From the NCBI RefSeq assembly GCF_900188325.1, contig NZ_FZPD01000002.1:124001-188000 (forward strand): DNA of 64,000 nucleotides. Reading direction: 5' to 3'. Position 1 is the stretch's first letter. Every line of letters starts with the position of its first letter. The DNA is from Ekhidna lutea. Its GTDB lineage: Bacteria > Bacteroidota > Bacteroidia > Cytophagales > Cyclobacteriaceae. A model generated the notes under the pieces. That model saw only the letters and a program-made list of their open reading frames with translations. It was not told the DNA's origin and ran no database searches. This document shows positions 1-9,367 of this stretch, piece after piece. The translations under genes were made by a program, and so were the position numbers.

Positions 1-722
1 ATCATGACAACCACAAGAAACCTGAATTGCTCACTTTTCATTTTCTTTAGGAAGCCTTTCCCGATGATGCTGCCTAGTGTAGCTCCTAATCCCAAAGTAA
101 TCCCAAACACCCAATTTTCAGTAGTTAGCAATCCGAAAAACGTATAGCTACCGATCTGAGCAAGACCTGTAAAAAAAGAATTAGCCGTTTTGGTGGCGAT
201 GAGTTCCTCCTTATCTAATCCGGCATTGAGGTAAAAGGGGTTAAGTACAGGCCCGAGCGCTCCAATCATGGTGCCTAGGATGGATACTACAAATCCAAGT
301 GGAATGAAATACCATTCTTTGAATGAAAATGACTGCTTTACCTTTCCCAAGCGAAACTGAAAAATAGTACTGACCAAAAACAAACCCACAAATAATTGTA
401 GAAAGGAAAGATCAGCGCGCTTGAAAATCAATGCACCTATCCATGCTCCGGCTATGGCAGCTGGTGCATAAAAGAGACATAGCCTCCAGTGGATATGTTT
501 CCAGAAAATGATTAGACGGGCCGGCCTCCCCAGAAATGTACCCAGGTTTAATACGGGGGCGGTATTGGTTACACCAATAAGCCAGTTGAGGACAGGTACT
601 AACACCAGTGCCCCTCCACCTCCGGAAACAGTGGATAAAATAAAAGCCAATACTCCGACGATAAAGAGAACAATCAAAGTTGTGAATTCGATAGGTGAAA
701 GCCATTCTAAAAGTGCACCCAT
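1..722 (-). CDS. TSUP (TauE/SafE) family permease, partial
   Basis: Reverse-strand reading from an ATG at 722 is open to the window edge (about 240 codons, no stop), so the 3' end is missing. The protein is a multi-pass membrane protein. It starts with a hydrophobic helix followed by a glycine-rich STVSGGGGALVLVP stretch, and has a second internal repeat with GALGPVLNPFYLNAG, the two-half layout of TSUP/TauE-SafE anion exporters. Members move sulfite, sulfonates or related organic anions; the substrate cannot be read from sequence. The start is chosen because the hydrophobic first helix begins right after it. The next gene upstream (807-1274) is on the same strand. Confidence 0.85.
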   Translation of the reverse strand, partial: MGALLEWLSPIEFTTLIVLFIVGVLAFILSTVSGGGGALVLVPVLNWLIGVTNTAPVLNLGTFLGRPARLIIFWKHIHWRLCLFYAPAAIAGAWIGALIFKRADLSFLQLFVGLFLVSTIFQFRLGKVKQSFSFKEWYFIPLGFVVSILGTMIGALGPVLNPFYLNAGLDKEELIATKTANSFFTGLAQIGSYTFFGLLTTENWVFGITLGLGATLGSIIGKGFLKKMKSEQFRFLVVVM

Positions 723-806
723 GGCTCGAAAATAGGGAATATAGTGTTGATAAATTGAACAGCAAGACCAATTAGCCTTGCTTCAATCCAGGTTTTACGA
801 TTTACG

Positions 807-1274
807 CTATGCCTTTGATGTTCGTGAAACAGGAAATGTTTTATCCCTTTTGAGATACTGCATGCTTATAAATGAAAACAGAAATCCTGACCCCATCGCC
901 TCAATAAATATGACCATGGTAAGGGTTAACTCATTTAAGAAGGCATTATTTGGATAATTTGAAATAATCCCCTGGGTGAATGCGGGATTTAAAAACAAGT
1001 ATGCTACTACAAATAATGAAAACAAAAACGCTGTGATCATGCCAACAGCAAAACCAGTTCCTATTCCCATCAGGTAATTGAAGGAATAGTTGAATTCCGT
1101 GTCTCTAAATTTTTTGATTGCGAGAAAAGCGCCTGAAAACATGATGAATGCGTTGAGCGCCCGAAGCTCTGTTATGTGTGTGAGTCCCAATAACTCCATA
1201 ACAAAGAAAAATGCAATGAGGCCTATGGTTGTCATTACCCCATACCGTACAATGTGTTTTTCTAAGCTTTCCAT
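807..1274 (-). CDS. DUF4199 domain membrane protein
   Basis: 155-residue protein with about four hydrophobic helices (near residues 14-32, 41-50, 68-95 and 118-138) and a polar C-terminal tail. The conserved pattern of an N-terminal G-T helix, a short IKKFRD-type cytosolic turn and a YLMGIGTGFAVGM segment matches the DUF4199 family, which is widespread in Bacteroidota and has no established function. It probably sits in the inner membrane. It could be co-transcribed with the TSUP gene 85 bp downstream. The family call comes from pattern memory and was not tested with a profile. Confidence 0.75.
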   Translation of the reverse strand: MESLEKHIVRYGVMTTIGLIAFFFVMELLGLTHITELRALNAFIMFSGAFLAIKKFRDTEFNYSFNYLMGIGTGFAVGMITAFLFSLFVVAYLFLNPAFTQGIISNYPNNAFLNELTLTMVIFIEAMGSGFLFSFISMQYLKRDKTFPVSRTSKA

Positions 1275-1341
1275 ACCTGTATTAACAGGAAATACCGATG
1301 ATAGTTCTGTTATGGGTGTTTTAATCGAAATTGGGAGTAAT

Positions 1342-1372
1342 AAAAACCCCGAAGAAAATATTCCCCCGGGGT
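1342..1372 (-). terminator. Probable intrinsic terminator of the DUF4382 gene
   Basis: Read on the minus strand, ACCCCG and CGGGGT arms flank a loop of about 15 nt and are followed by a T-rich stretch. It lies 38 bp past the stop of the gene at 1410-2240 and is oriented to end that transcript. The loop is long, so confidence is moderate. Confidence 0.5.
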
Positions 1373-1409
1373 ATAGCTGGCAATCCGTTAGATCTGTGGA
1401 TTGATATAT

Positions 1410-2240
1410 TTATTGATTAAATTTTAATGTGTCCAATTCTGTTGTTTCACCTGCTACAACAACCACACCTTCTTTGCTGGCAGCATTGAAACCACTGTCT
1501 TCAGCCGGTATTGCAATTACATGATAAGAATCTGCTTCTAGCATAGTAACTAAAAAGCTTCCATCTGCTTCTGGAATAGTTGAAACGGTATCTTCATCGT
1601 CAGGCTCAATTACATAGACTACTGATGAGATTGAGTCGGGTGAAACTACGCCAGAAATTGATCCAAATTCACTTTCATCGGTTTCCTCAAGAAATACACG
1701 GATCACAGGTTTTAAAATAAACTTACCATTACCTGTTTCATGAATAGATTTCGCAGCATCAAAATCAAGTGTAAGCTTATAAGATTCGTTTGCTTCAATA
1801 TCTGCATCCACTTTCAACTTTAATCCTGAAGATGAACCGGAAGGTATCGTAAGGTCAAGTGTATCATTTTCAATGACTACTTGATTTTGATCACCTAGTA
1901 TCAGACGGATTTCTTTTAGTTCTCCTTCAGGAATGTCAGTGTCTGCTAATAAAGCTTCTTCACCATTATTCAACTCAAGGATATCATAGACTCGTGGCTC
2001 AATATCAACAGTATTCCAAGACCCTTCTTTATTGTCTTCGGCTGTTTCAGAAGTGTCTGTCTCAATTTTATATGAAAGACCCTGGACGTCAATCAATACT
2101 GCATCGTATTGTGCCGGATCATCTATCAAGCTTACTTGCATGCTTGCAGTGCCTCTTTCAACCATATCGTTTGAGTTGTCATTGCAACTGATGCCAAGAA
2201 CGGCAATGGCAACTATAAAGGATAATAACTTGTAATGCAT
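1410..2240 (-). CDS. DUF4382 domain lipoprotein
   Basis: 276 residues. The N-terminus is a lipoprotein signal (hydrophobic stretch then LGISC, Cys at residue 19), so the mature protein is probably membrane-anchored. Residues about 30-185 have the DUF4382 look: ASMQVSLIDDPAQYDAVLIDV near the start, a VDIEPRVYDILELNNG segment and a conserved ILKPVIRVF end strand. The last 80 residues resemble a carboxypeptidase-like beta-sandwich (SGVVSPDS, then a SYHVIAIPAEDSGF strand). The acidic composition fits an exposed surface protein. Function is unknown. It is probably monocistronic: a terminator-like hairpin follows, and about 140 bp separate its start from the next gene. Confidence 0.8.
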   Translation of the reverse strand: MHYKLLSFIVAIAVLGISCNDNSNDMVERGTASMQVSLIDDPAQYDAVLIDVQGLSYKIETDTSETAEDNKEGSWNTVDIEPRVYDILELNNGEEALLADTDIPEGELKEIRLILGDQNQVVIENDTLDLTIPSGSSSGLKLKVDADIEANESYKLTLDFDAAKSIHETGNGKFILKPVIRVFLEETDESEFGSISGVVSPDSISSVVYVIEPDDEDTVSTIPEADGSFLVTMLEADSYHVIAIPAEDSGFNAASKEGVVVVAGETTELDTLKFNQ

Positions 2241-2383
2241 ATTTTTTTAATTTTTAATTCTTAATTGTGACATAGTTGTCAAAGCATGTGCCAGTGTGAA
2301 AAATGTTGTTTAAGTACAGTTTAGAATGACTTTAGCATCCGTCTAACTCTCAAATTGAGAAATTGATAATCATTTTGGGTTTG

Positions 2384-3937
2384 CTACTCAGCTTTACTCA
2401 ACTTGTCATTGATATCTCGTATGACTGCATCTAACTCAATAGCTGAAACACGAATACTATCGTTTATAAATTCCAGATTCGAGGAATCTTTGCTGTCATA
2501 GAGGTCTACCAAACCTAAAATTCGAGCTACAGGAGCACGTACAATGTGGGAATTGGAAGATAAGTATTCTTTGAGTTGTTGGTTTTTTTTCTCCAGTTCT
2601 TCAGTTCGTTTTCGTACAACCTGTTCCAGGTTATTGTTCATGGATATAATCTCTTCATTTGCTCTACGAAGTTCTTTTGCCTGCTGTTCGATTTGCCTAT
2701 TTAGCTTTTGAAGTGCCTGATTTGCTTTTCGTTTTCTCGTAAAGTTTAAATACACCAAATATGTAATTAGTATCATAATCACAAGACTGGCAATCAGGGT
2801 GTTTCGTGTCCAAATCGCATTTGAAAGTTTTCTTTCATTTGCAAGCTCAACCCTCCTTCTCTCAATCTCTTGCTGCATTCGCTCTTGCTCAAAAGTATCT
2901 TCTGCTTCTTTGAATGCAATGCGACGTGTTACATCCAAGTTGATCAAAGAATCATTTAAGGCTTTGTATGTCTGGTAATACTTTAATGCGTCTTGATAAT
3001 TTTCAGATTGCTCATAAAGCTCTGCCATGTTTTTCGCAGCATCTCTTTTTTCTGCCCGCAATCCGGCCAATGTCGCTATATCATAAGCTTTTTTGAAGTA
3101 TGATTCTGCGATAGCTCGTTGATCCATCTTTCGATACATCTGACCAAGATCAATGTAGGAAAGACTTAGAATATAGCTGTCTCTAAAGCTTTTGGCTTGA
3201 TCTTCTGCGGAGAGTAGATATTTAAAGGATGAGTCTACTTCATTTAAATGCATATATACACTTCCGATATTATATGCTGCATAGAAAGCATCAGCTGGTA
3301 GATTCAACTTATTTGCTCTGGTTAGCGATTTTCTCAAATAATTAAGGGCGAGTCCATAATTCCCTTTTTGTTTGTGGATGTATCCAATGTTGTTGAGTAG
3401 GACTCCTTCACGAGCTTCATTTTTTAGTTCTGCATATAGCTCCGCCGATTGATGATAGTAGGAGAGTGCCTGTTCAGTATCACCGATGAAATTATGCACG
3501 CGACCCAGATTGTTGAAAATTTTGGCCTGTCGATCTTTCTCATCTAGTTCTCTATATCTTTTTAATGCGATCAAAAACTCCTGAAGAGCAGAATAGTAAT
3601 TTCCCAAAGAAGTATTAGCAATCCCACGATTCATGATGGCGTCTGCTTCACCCAATGGATAGCTCATTGACCGTGCTAACTGTTCTGCTTGATTGGATAA
3701 TAGGATGGTTGAGTCAGCGTTGCTGTTTCTGAGTAAATAGCCAAGTTCGTTCATAGCTTCTACTCGTCTGATCATATCCGGAGAAGATTTGATTATTTTT
3801 TTCAGTTCTGCCGGGTTGTTTTGGGCAGCCAATGAGGTCGCACAAATACATAAAGTGGATACTATGAATACTCTTACTTTCAGGCGTTTAATCGATCGAT
3901 GAACAAATAAATTAATAAAAAAATAAGTAGAGTACAA
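2384..3937 (-). CDS. TPR protein with histidine-kinase-like dimerisation segment but no ATPase domain
   Basis: 517 residues: a signal or anchor segment (about 20-38), roughly six TPR-like helical pairs (about 60-330, with repeated NNLG, YNIG and IDLG motifs), a charged helix, a membrane segment at 381-397, a long coiled coil (402-460) and a HisKA-like end with SNSHIVRAPVARILGL (His464). The protein stops about 50 residues later with no N, G1 or G2 boxes, so it cannot autophosphorylate by itself. In the family, periplasmic TPR sensors normally continue into an ATPase. It may be a scaffold, a phosphatase-like partner or a truncated kinase. It has no adjacent kinase on the same strand. The start could lie a few codons downstream. 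Confidence 0.8.
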   Translation of the reverse strand: MYSTYFFINLFVHRSIKRLKVRVFIVSTLCICATSLAAQNNPAELKKIIKSSPDMIRRVEAMNELGYLLRNSNADSTILLSNQAEQLARSMSYPLGEADAIMNRGIANTSLGNYYSALQEFLIALKRYRELDEKDRQAKIFNNLGRVHNFIGDTEQALSYYHQSAELYAELKNEAREGVLLNNIGYIHKQKGNYGLALNYLRKSLTRANKLNLPADAFYAAYNIGSVYMHLNEVDSSFKYLLSAEDQAKSFRDSYILSLSYIDLGQMYRKMDQRAIAESYFKKAYDIATLAGLRAEKRDAAKNMAELYEQSENYQDALKYYQTYKALNDSLINLDVTRRIAFKEAEDTFEQERMQQEIERRRVELANERKLSNAIWTRNTLIASLVIMILITYLVYLNFTRKRKANQALQKLNRQIEQQAKELRRANEEIISMNNNLEQVVRKRTEELEKKNQQLKEYLSSNSHIVRAPVARILGLVDLYDSKDSSNLEFINDSIRVSAIELDAVIRDINDKLSKAE

Positions 3938-3972
3938 TTCACCTTAAATGGTAGCAAGCTGTTGCCGCTATT

Positions 3973-4842
3973 TTAGGTATTCATCCAACGCCACCATTTT
4001 CCAAGCCAGGTTTTAGGTTCTGGTCTTACCTTCTTTTTTTCTACGACAGGTGAATCTTGAATTTTAGATTCAGTCGTGGGTTGCTTTTTCTTCAATTGCT
4101 GTTTTTTTTGAAGCTTTTGTTCGTAATGTCTGGCTTTCTGTTCTTTTAGTCGTTTAGCTTCTTGTTCTTTCCTCCGTTTTTCCTGACGAGCTTCAAAGCT
4201 TTCTCTCTTGCGTTTCGCTTTAAGTCGCCGCTTTTCCTTTTCTTCTTCGCTGAGCTGCCGCCGCTGATTTCGCTGATTTCGGGAATTTTCCTCTTTATTT
4301 TCTTTTGACTCAATCTTCTTTTTAGGTTCTGGTAAATCGACCTTGCCTAAAACCTTAAGGCCTGATAGCTCTTTCTTAGGAGCTTTGATGAGTTTTATTT
4401 TTTCAAGATCTGCCGACAATTCTTCGCTTTCAAGTAGTTCTAGCAAACGATCGGTCTGAATGACTTCATCCGCATTAGGTCGGGGTTTATCTTCAGCAAT
4501 GATCTTATCATGTTCAGTTGTATTTTGCTGTTCAGGTGTTTCTTCCTCTATCTCAATTTCGCCATCGGCCATGGCAATGTCCTCTTCGGGAGTTAGTGCT
4601 TCTGATGGTTCAGTACTCCCTTCTTCAAGTATTTCTATACTGTTATCATCTTGATTCTCTGGTGGTTCAGGTTCCGCAACTGGATTATCCGGATAAAGAT
4701 CGAATTGCTCAAAGACCAAATCTTCAATGGCATCAAAAAGCCTTGCATTAGGATGAAATTTTTCACCGGTTTCTTCTTCCAGAAATGATATAATCTCCTG
4801 AACCGGAATATGATGTTTACGAGCGAGTTGTCCGAGTCTCAT
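3973..4842 (-). CDS. Charged coiled-coil protein with IF2-N-like N-terminal domain
   Basis: 289 residues from the ATG at 4842. An in-frame ATG at 4866 would add eight poorly conserved-looking residues, and the domain starts exactly at the later Met. Residues 1-45 (MRLGQLARKHHIPVQEIISF and following) resemble the small helical N-terminal domain of translation initiation factor IF-2. Next come a very acidic linker (about 55-120) and a strongly basic Lys/Arg/Gln/Glu helix (about 180-265). There is no GTPase domain, so this is not IF-2 itself. The composition suggests a nucleic-acid or ribosome-associated protein; that is inference. It sits alone between a TPR gene and a divergent kinase gene. 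Confidence 0.65.
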   Translation of the reverse strand: MRLGQLARKHHIPVQEIISFLEEETGEKFHPNARLFDAIEDLVFEQFDLYPDNPVAEPEPPENQDDNSIEILEEGSTEPSEALTPEEDIAMADGEIEIEEETPEQQNTTEHDKIIAEDKPRPNADEVIQTDRLLELLESEELSADLEKIKLIKAPKKELSGLKVLGKVDLPEPKKKIESKENKEENSRNQRNQRRQLSEEEKEKRRLKAKRKRESFEARQEKRRKEQEAKRLKEQKARHYEQKLQKKQQLKKKQPTTESKIQDSPVVEKKKVRPEPKTWLGKWWRWMNT

Positions 4843-5001
4843 ATGGAATATGATTAATTGCCGCAAAAATAGTCCTGTTTTAGTCGTGTTTTGAAAGTTT
4901 TGCCAGCTTATACGTCTGTTTTGTCAGCTCGTTGAATTGAAGTATATTCCGTTCTTTAATAATCCCCGCCGTTTCACATTTTTTTATTTTAATCGTGATA
5001 T

Positions 5002-6192
5002 ATGATAGAGCCGAGTGTTCCTGAGCAGGAGGAAGAACGCTTAAATGAATTAGATGCACTTCAAATTCTTGATACCCTTCCCGAAAAGGATTATGATAAT
5101 CTTACCAAAATTGCTTCGACAATTTGTGGAACGAAAATTTCTCTTGTAAGCCTTGTAGATAGTAAACGTCAGTGGTTTAAGTCAAAACATGGATTGGAAG
5201 TGCCCGAAACTCCAAGGGAATTAGCTTTCTGTGCGCATGCAATAAATACTCCCAATGAGCCATTAATTATTAATGATGCAAGAGAAGATGATAGGTTTCA
5301 TGACAATCCATTGGTAACAGGATATCCAAATGTTATTTTTTATGCAGGTATGCCCTTAGTAACTGATAATAGCCAGGCGCTTGGGACCCTATGCGTAATT
5401 GATTCCGAACCTAAGGAACTCAGTGAAGACCAACTAGAGGCTTTAAATGCGCTCGCTAAGCAGATTGTCAATTTATTCGAACTAAGAAAAAAGAGGATGG
5501 AACTTGAGAGGTCTATTAGGTCCTTAGAAATCAACAATTTAGAATTACAACGGTTTGCTGGTATGGTTGCACATGACATCAAACAACCTGTAAGTATAAT
5601 TAATGGCCTTATCGAATTCCTTAAAGAATCGGATGATAATGGGTGGTCAGAAGAATCAAAAGTAGTACTTGAAAAAATTGAAAATTCTTCTGATAAGCTT
5701 ATTTATTACATTGAAGGCTTGCTGAAATATACGAAAGAAGTGCACCTGGAAAACCTGAAAAAGGAATACATCCCAGTCAGCGAGATTAAAGGATATGTTA
5801 ATGATCTATTTAGCGTGGAGCATGTTTCCTTTTCATTCACAAGTAATGTTGAAAGTGTTAATGCGAATCGAATAGTCGCTGAACGCGTCATTCTTAATCT
5901 GGTCACTAATGCTATTAAATATGTTGGAAAAAAACAGATTGAAATTGACCTGGATATCAACGAAAAAGATAATGTTTACACCATCTCGATAAGCGATAAC
6001 GGGCCTGGAATTGATGAGAGTGATCGAGAGCGTATTTTCGAACTTTTCAATGTCCTTGATCCAACTAATAAGGACAGCACAGGTATGGGCTTGGCAGTGG
6101 TAAAGAAACTTGTAATAGGTGAGGGTGGAGATATTTGGGTGGATACGGCAGATAAGGGTGGAGCCAAATTTTCATTTACACTTCCCAAGTAA
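5002..6192 (+). CDS. GAF domain sensor histidine kinase
   Basis: 396 residues, no membrane segment, so cytosolic. Residues 10-165 form a GAF domain of the type that begins RLNELDALQILDTLPE and contains CAHAI and GTLCVID. A short helix leads to a HisKA domain with the phospho-acceptor His191 in MVAHDIKQPVSIING. The HATPase domain follows with the N box (LNLVTNAIKYV), G1 (DNGPGID), F box and G2 (GMGLAVVKKL). All catalytic boxes look intact. The ligand is unknown; GAF domains of this class often sense small molecules or redox state. No receiver gene is adjacent. A bidirectional hairpin terminator follows the stop. Confidence 0.9.
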   Translation: MIEPSVPEQEEERLNELDALQILDTLPEKDYDNLTKIASTICGTKISLVSLVDSKRQWFKSKHGLEVPETPRELAFCAHAINTPNEPLIINDAREDDRFHDNPLVTGYPNVIFYAGMPLVTDNSQALGTLCVIDSEPKELSEDQLEALNALAKQIVNLFELRKKRMELERSIRSLEINNLELQRFAGMVAHDIKQPVSIINGLIEFLKESDDNGWSEESKVVLEKIENSSDKLIYYIEGLLKYTKEVHLENLKKEYIPVSEIKGYVNDLFSVEHVSFSFTSNVESVNANRIVAERVILNLVTNAIKYVGKKQIEIDLDINEKDNVYTISISDNGPGIDESDRERIFELFNVLDPTNKDSTGMGLAVVKKLVIGEGGDIWVDTADKGGAKFSFTLPK

Positions 6193-6227
6193 TTGTATTT
6201 CAATAGTTATGCTTGAAGTGAACAAAA

Positions 6228-6251
6228 AAAGGGTAGCCTATGCCACCCTTT
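6228..6251. terminator. Bidirectional intrinsic terminator
   Basis: Seven-base arms AAAGGGT and ACCCTTT surround a 10-nt loop. The site lies between the convergent kinase (ends 6192) and metalloprotease (ends 6276) genes and can work in both directions through its flanking A and T runs. Confidence 0.75.
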
Positions 6252-6275
6252 AGATTTAATTTTTAAAGCTAATCC

Positions 6276-8822
6276 TTAATCCTGATCCATAGCAGAATCA
6301 ACAATAAGTTTCAAATGGGCTTTATGTGCTTTGGATAATGTATTTCCTCCATTGTTACTCGCCATCTGTTTGATTCTCTGTAAATTATAAAGAGCTATTG
6401 AGCGAGAAGTATGACCATAGTTCTTTGAGTCTTTTACAATCGACGCTAACTTATTGGCATATTCAATCTGTAGGTTTTGACGGAATGTATTCACACTTCC
6501 ACTTATATCTGCCTGCATAATCGCATTATTAAGAGCAGTCATCATTTCTCCCAGATCATATGCGTTTCCATACAATTCTGAGTCTACCAATCGCTGCATG
6601 GTATTGTAATGCAGCAAATGGTTTAGTGCTTGATTTTGAATGCTCAACACCAGACTGTGAATCTTTGGATCTTCAGGGCTCGAAAAGAAGTTATACCCTC
6701 TTCGTTGCATGGCCAGATAGTTATAAAGCTCATTTGGTGTTTTCCAGGCATTTGGGGCAAATACATATTTGCTTAGCGCATTCATCGCACGTTTTTGATC
6801 CGCATAGGCCACTGGAGTAAAGGGCTGTGTCGCGCCTTCCTGACCAACTACTGCACGGTCTACATATACCCCACCGATATATCGGGAAACTACTCTGGAT
6901 GCGCCAGCGTATTGTCCACTCAGAATTGAAAAATTTTGTCTTAACTCCTGATACGTATCACCATCATCAATGGTGTTTTCTTTTAGGTCGGCCATTAATG
7001 ATCGCACTGTTTCAAAACGATCTATGCTATATTGGATTGCATCATTGGAAAGATCTCCGGTATTTACCCTTGGATCAATGGCCTTTCCTGCCGACCGCAT
7101 ATCATCAGCATCGTTACCAAAGGTCAGTTCAGGTTTGGTAGACTGTGAAAGAAGTTCATCCATTTCAGCGTCACTGCCAAACGGTTGATATCCGAACTGT
7201 ACCGCCCAAACGTCATAAGGACCTACAGCTGTTGAATAATAGTTTCCTTGTTTTTCACGGTCTTTAGTGACATTAACAACCACATAGTCCATCACTGACC
7301 CTGTGAGCACACCGGTATTATTATCTACAAGTTCTGAAGGTGATAGCATTTGCGAAGCTTTCATGTTGTGGTTCAACCCGATGGTATGACCTACTTCATG
7401 AAGAATTAGCTCAATCATCGCCTCTTTCTTGATGCCTTCCATAGCCATGTCGTCACCAGCGTTGATTCCCGCAGCAATCTGACCAAACAGCATATTCTGT
7501 TGCATGAAATCCCCGTAATTACAGAACTTGTTGTTCCCTTTTCCAAACTGAGGGGTGAAGGTCTCTTCTTCGTTTGCAGCCAGGTTATAGATCTTGTCAT
7601 ATTTCACCCGGTTGGCGAAATGCACAAATTCAAGCATAATATCTGCACCAAGTATCTGTCCGGTTCTTGGGTTGGTAAAGCTCGGCCCATAGCCACCAAA
7701 TGGTGGGTTAGGGGAGCTGGTCCATCTCAGCACATTGTAGCGGATATCTCCTGCATCCCAATCTGCATCGTCAGGTTGCACTTTTACAACCATTGCATTT
7801 TTAAAACCAGCTTTTTCAAAAGCAGGATTCCACGCTAAAACGCCTTCCTTGATGGTTTCTCTCCATTCAACTGGAGTTGTATTCTCTATCCACCAGGTAA
7901 TTGGCTCTACAGGTTCTGAAACCGCCGCATTCGTATCCTTTTTCTTAAGATGCCATCTGTTGATCAAATCGCGATAAGGGGTTGCTGATGGAGAAGTCTG
8001 ATCTGTTACTTGATTTAAGAAATATCCAACTCTCGGATCATCGAATCGTGGCTCATAATCGTTTTCAGGAACTTCCAGCAAGGTATAAAATACCTCTACA
8101 CTCACATATCGAGCGTCTGTCACTGCACTGCCACCATAATTTTTAGGCGCACTGTTGTCATATGCATAGCGAACCGCCACATTCAGGTTTTCAGGATAGT
8201 TATTGATAGATAGTATTTGTGTCTTGTCCTTACTGGCACTACCAAGTTTAAATGCCCTCGGGTTACTGGATCCTGAGCCTTTCACCTGAGTAAGGGTTTC
8301 CTGAACGAACAGGTTATTTGCGTCAATTAAGTAAACACCATTTTCATCAACGATTATTTCTTCGCTGGCCATGATGGCTCTACTAATATTCGCATCTTCA
8401 GCTCGTTTCAGTGCACTTTCTTCGTCAAAATAAAAGCGGGTGTTTACTTTCTCGAACTCCAGTCGGTTGAAATACTTGTTGATTTTGAAAATAAATTCTC
8501 CATCATATGCGCCTCTAAAAGCACCTGCTTCAAGCACCCCATCCTTTACTTGTCCGAAATAAATGAATTCCTTTCCAATCTGATCTTCGCTGATGGCCAT
8601 TTTCACCTTACCATTGGTGCTATCCTGGTAGATTGTGAAGAGACCATCCATTTTAGCATGTTTCTTAGTCTCTTCTTCAATGGTTTTTTTCTTGTCTTCC
8701 TTCTTTGGTTCGGAAGCTTCTGTGTCGTCCTTTTTCTTTTTCTTTTTCTGTGCTTCTGCAGGAAGCGAAAAAATTAAAAACATACCTACCAGTAGTAGGC
8801 AGCTGTTCCGTATTATTCTCAT
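6276..8822 (-). CDS. Secreted zinc-dependent metalloprotease (DUF5117/DUF5118 type)
   Basis: 848 residues with a Sec signal peptide (about 1-24), then a lysine-rich linker and a large N-terminal region of the DUF5118/DUF5117 kind. The metzincin-type zinc site HEVGHTIGLNHN is at about 475-486 (His475, Glu476, His479, His485), followed by a Met-turn candidate in SVMDYVVVN near 509-517. The rest is an alpha-rich C-terminal region. Family members are exported Bacteroidota peptidases with unknown natural substrates. Length and domain order fit an intact protein. The nearest gene upstream is a divergent receiver at 8990, about 170 bp away, so it is probably transcribed alone and ends at the shared hairpin near 6240. 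Confidence 0.9.
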   Translation of the reverse strand: MRIIRNSCLLLVGMFLIFSLPAEAQKKKKKKDDTEASEPKKEDKKKTIEEETKKHAKMDGLFTIYQDSTNGKVKMAISEDQIGKEFIYFGQVKDGVLEAGAFRGAYDGEFIFKINKYFNRLEFEKVNTRFYFDEESALKRAEDANISRAIMASEEIIVDENGVYLIDANNLFVQETLTQVKGSGSSNPRAFKLGSASKDKTQILSINNYPENLNVAVRYAYDNSAPKNYGGSAVTDARYVSVEVFYTLLEVPENDYEPRFDDPRVGYFLNQVTDQTSPSATPYRDLINRWHLKKKDTNAAVSEPVEPITWWIENTTPVEWRETIKEGVLAWNPAFEKAGFKNAMVVKVQPDDADWDAGDIRYNVLRWTSSPNPPFGGYGPSFTNPRTGQILGADIMLEFVHFANRVKYDKIYNLAANEEETFTPQFGKGNNKFCNYGDFMQQNMLFGQIAAGINAGDDMAMEGIKKEAMIELILHEVGHTIGLNHNMKASQMLSPSELVDNNTGVLTGSVMDYVVVNVTKDREKQGNYYSTAVGPYDVWAVQFGYQPFGSDAEMDELLSQSTKPELTFGNDADDMRSAGKAIDPRVNTGDLSNDAIQYSIDRFETVRSLMADLKENTIDDGDTYQELRQNFSILSGQYAGASRVVSRYIGGVYVDRAVVGQEGATQPFTPVAYADQKRAMNALSKYVFAPNAWKTPNELYNYLAMQRRGYNFFSSPEDPKIHSLVLSIQNQALNHLLHYNTMQRLVDSELYGNAYDLGEMMTALNNAIMQADISGSVNTFRQNLQIEYANKLASIVKDSKNYGHTSRSIALYNLQRIKQMASNNGGNTLSKAHKAHLKLIVDSAMDQD

Positions 8823-8989
8823 GAGTTTTTGGGTTAAAAAATTTATTCAAGATACGACAGGTAGGTTTTATCCTGAAAATATTCTTGATGAAGGGTTGGA
8901 TTTTAATTACTGATGGTTTCACGTTATAGAAAGAAGGATTTTAAAAAATGTTCTGAATACAATTCCGCCATCTTGTTTATCTTCAATGC

Positions 8990-9367
8990 ATGAAGCCGCT
9001 AACATGTATTTCTATTGATGATAATCCGCTGTTTACCAGAAAATTAGAAGCCTTTACGGAAGGGCTAGACTGGATTTCAATTGTCGATTCATACGATAAT
9101 CCGATTCAGGGAGCAACCGCCATAGTTAATACTAACCCTGATGTAGTTTTTCTGGATATTGAGATGCCTTACATCGATGGGGAGTACCTGGTCGATTGGA
9201 TCAAGCCACGACTGGAATCGATGGAAAAGAAGCCTCGAATTATCGTCATATCTTCTGTTTCCGAACCACCTGAGGAATTATTAGCCAATACAGAGGGGTT
9301 TATTAATAAATCCACTGTTACTGATCCGGAAACACTTGAGGCTAGTCTCAAGTCGATTTTAGGTTGA
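8990..9367 (+). CDS. Single-domain response regulator receiver protein
   Basis: 125 residues consisting only of a CheY-like receiver: acid pair Asp10-Asp11, predicted phospho-acceptor Asp56 in VVFLDIEMP, the conserved Ser of VISS and the conserved Lys in FINKS. The spacing resembles receivers of the LytTR type, but there is no output domain, so it probably relays phosphate or acts through protein contacts. Its 3' end overlaps the convergent receiver-kinase gene by 9 bp (9359-9367), which makes it the odd-strand neighbour of the large signalling operon. It may be a target of one of those kinases; that is inference from position. Confidence 0.88.
   Translation: MKPLTCISIDDNPLFTRKLEAFTEGLDWISIVDSYDNPIQGATAIVNTNPDVVFLDIEMPYIDGEYLVDWIKPRLESMEKKPRIIVISSVSEPPEELLANTEGFINKSTVTDPETLEASLKSILG

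Noticed and set aside
412-771. Minus-strand open frame of 119 codons
   Set aside because: It overlaps the TSUP permease in another frame. The permease reading shows membrane helices and family motifs; this one has neither.
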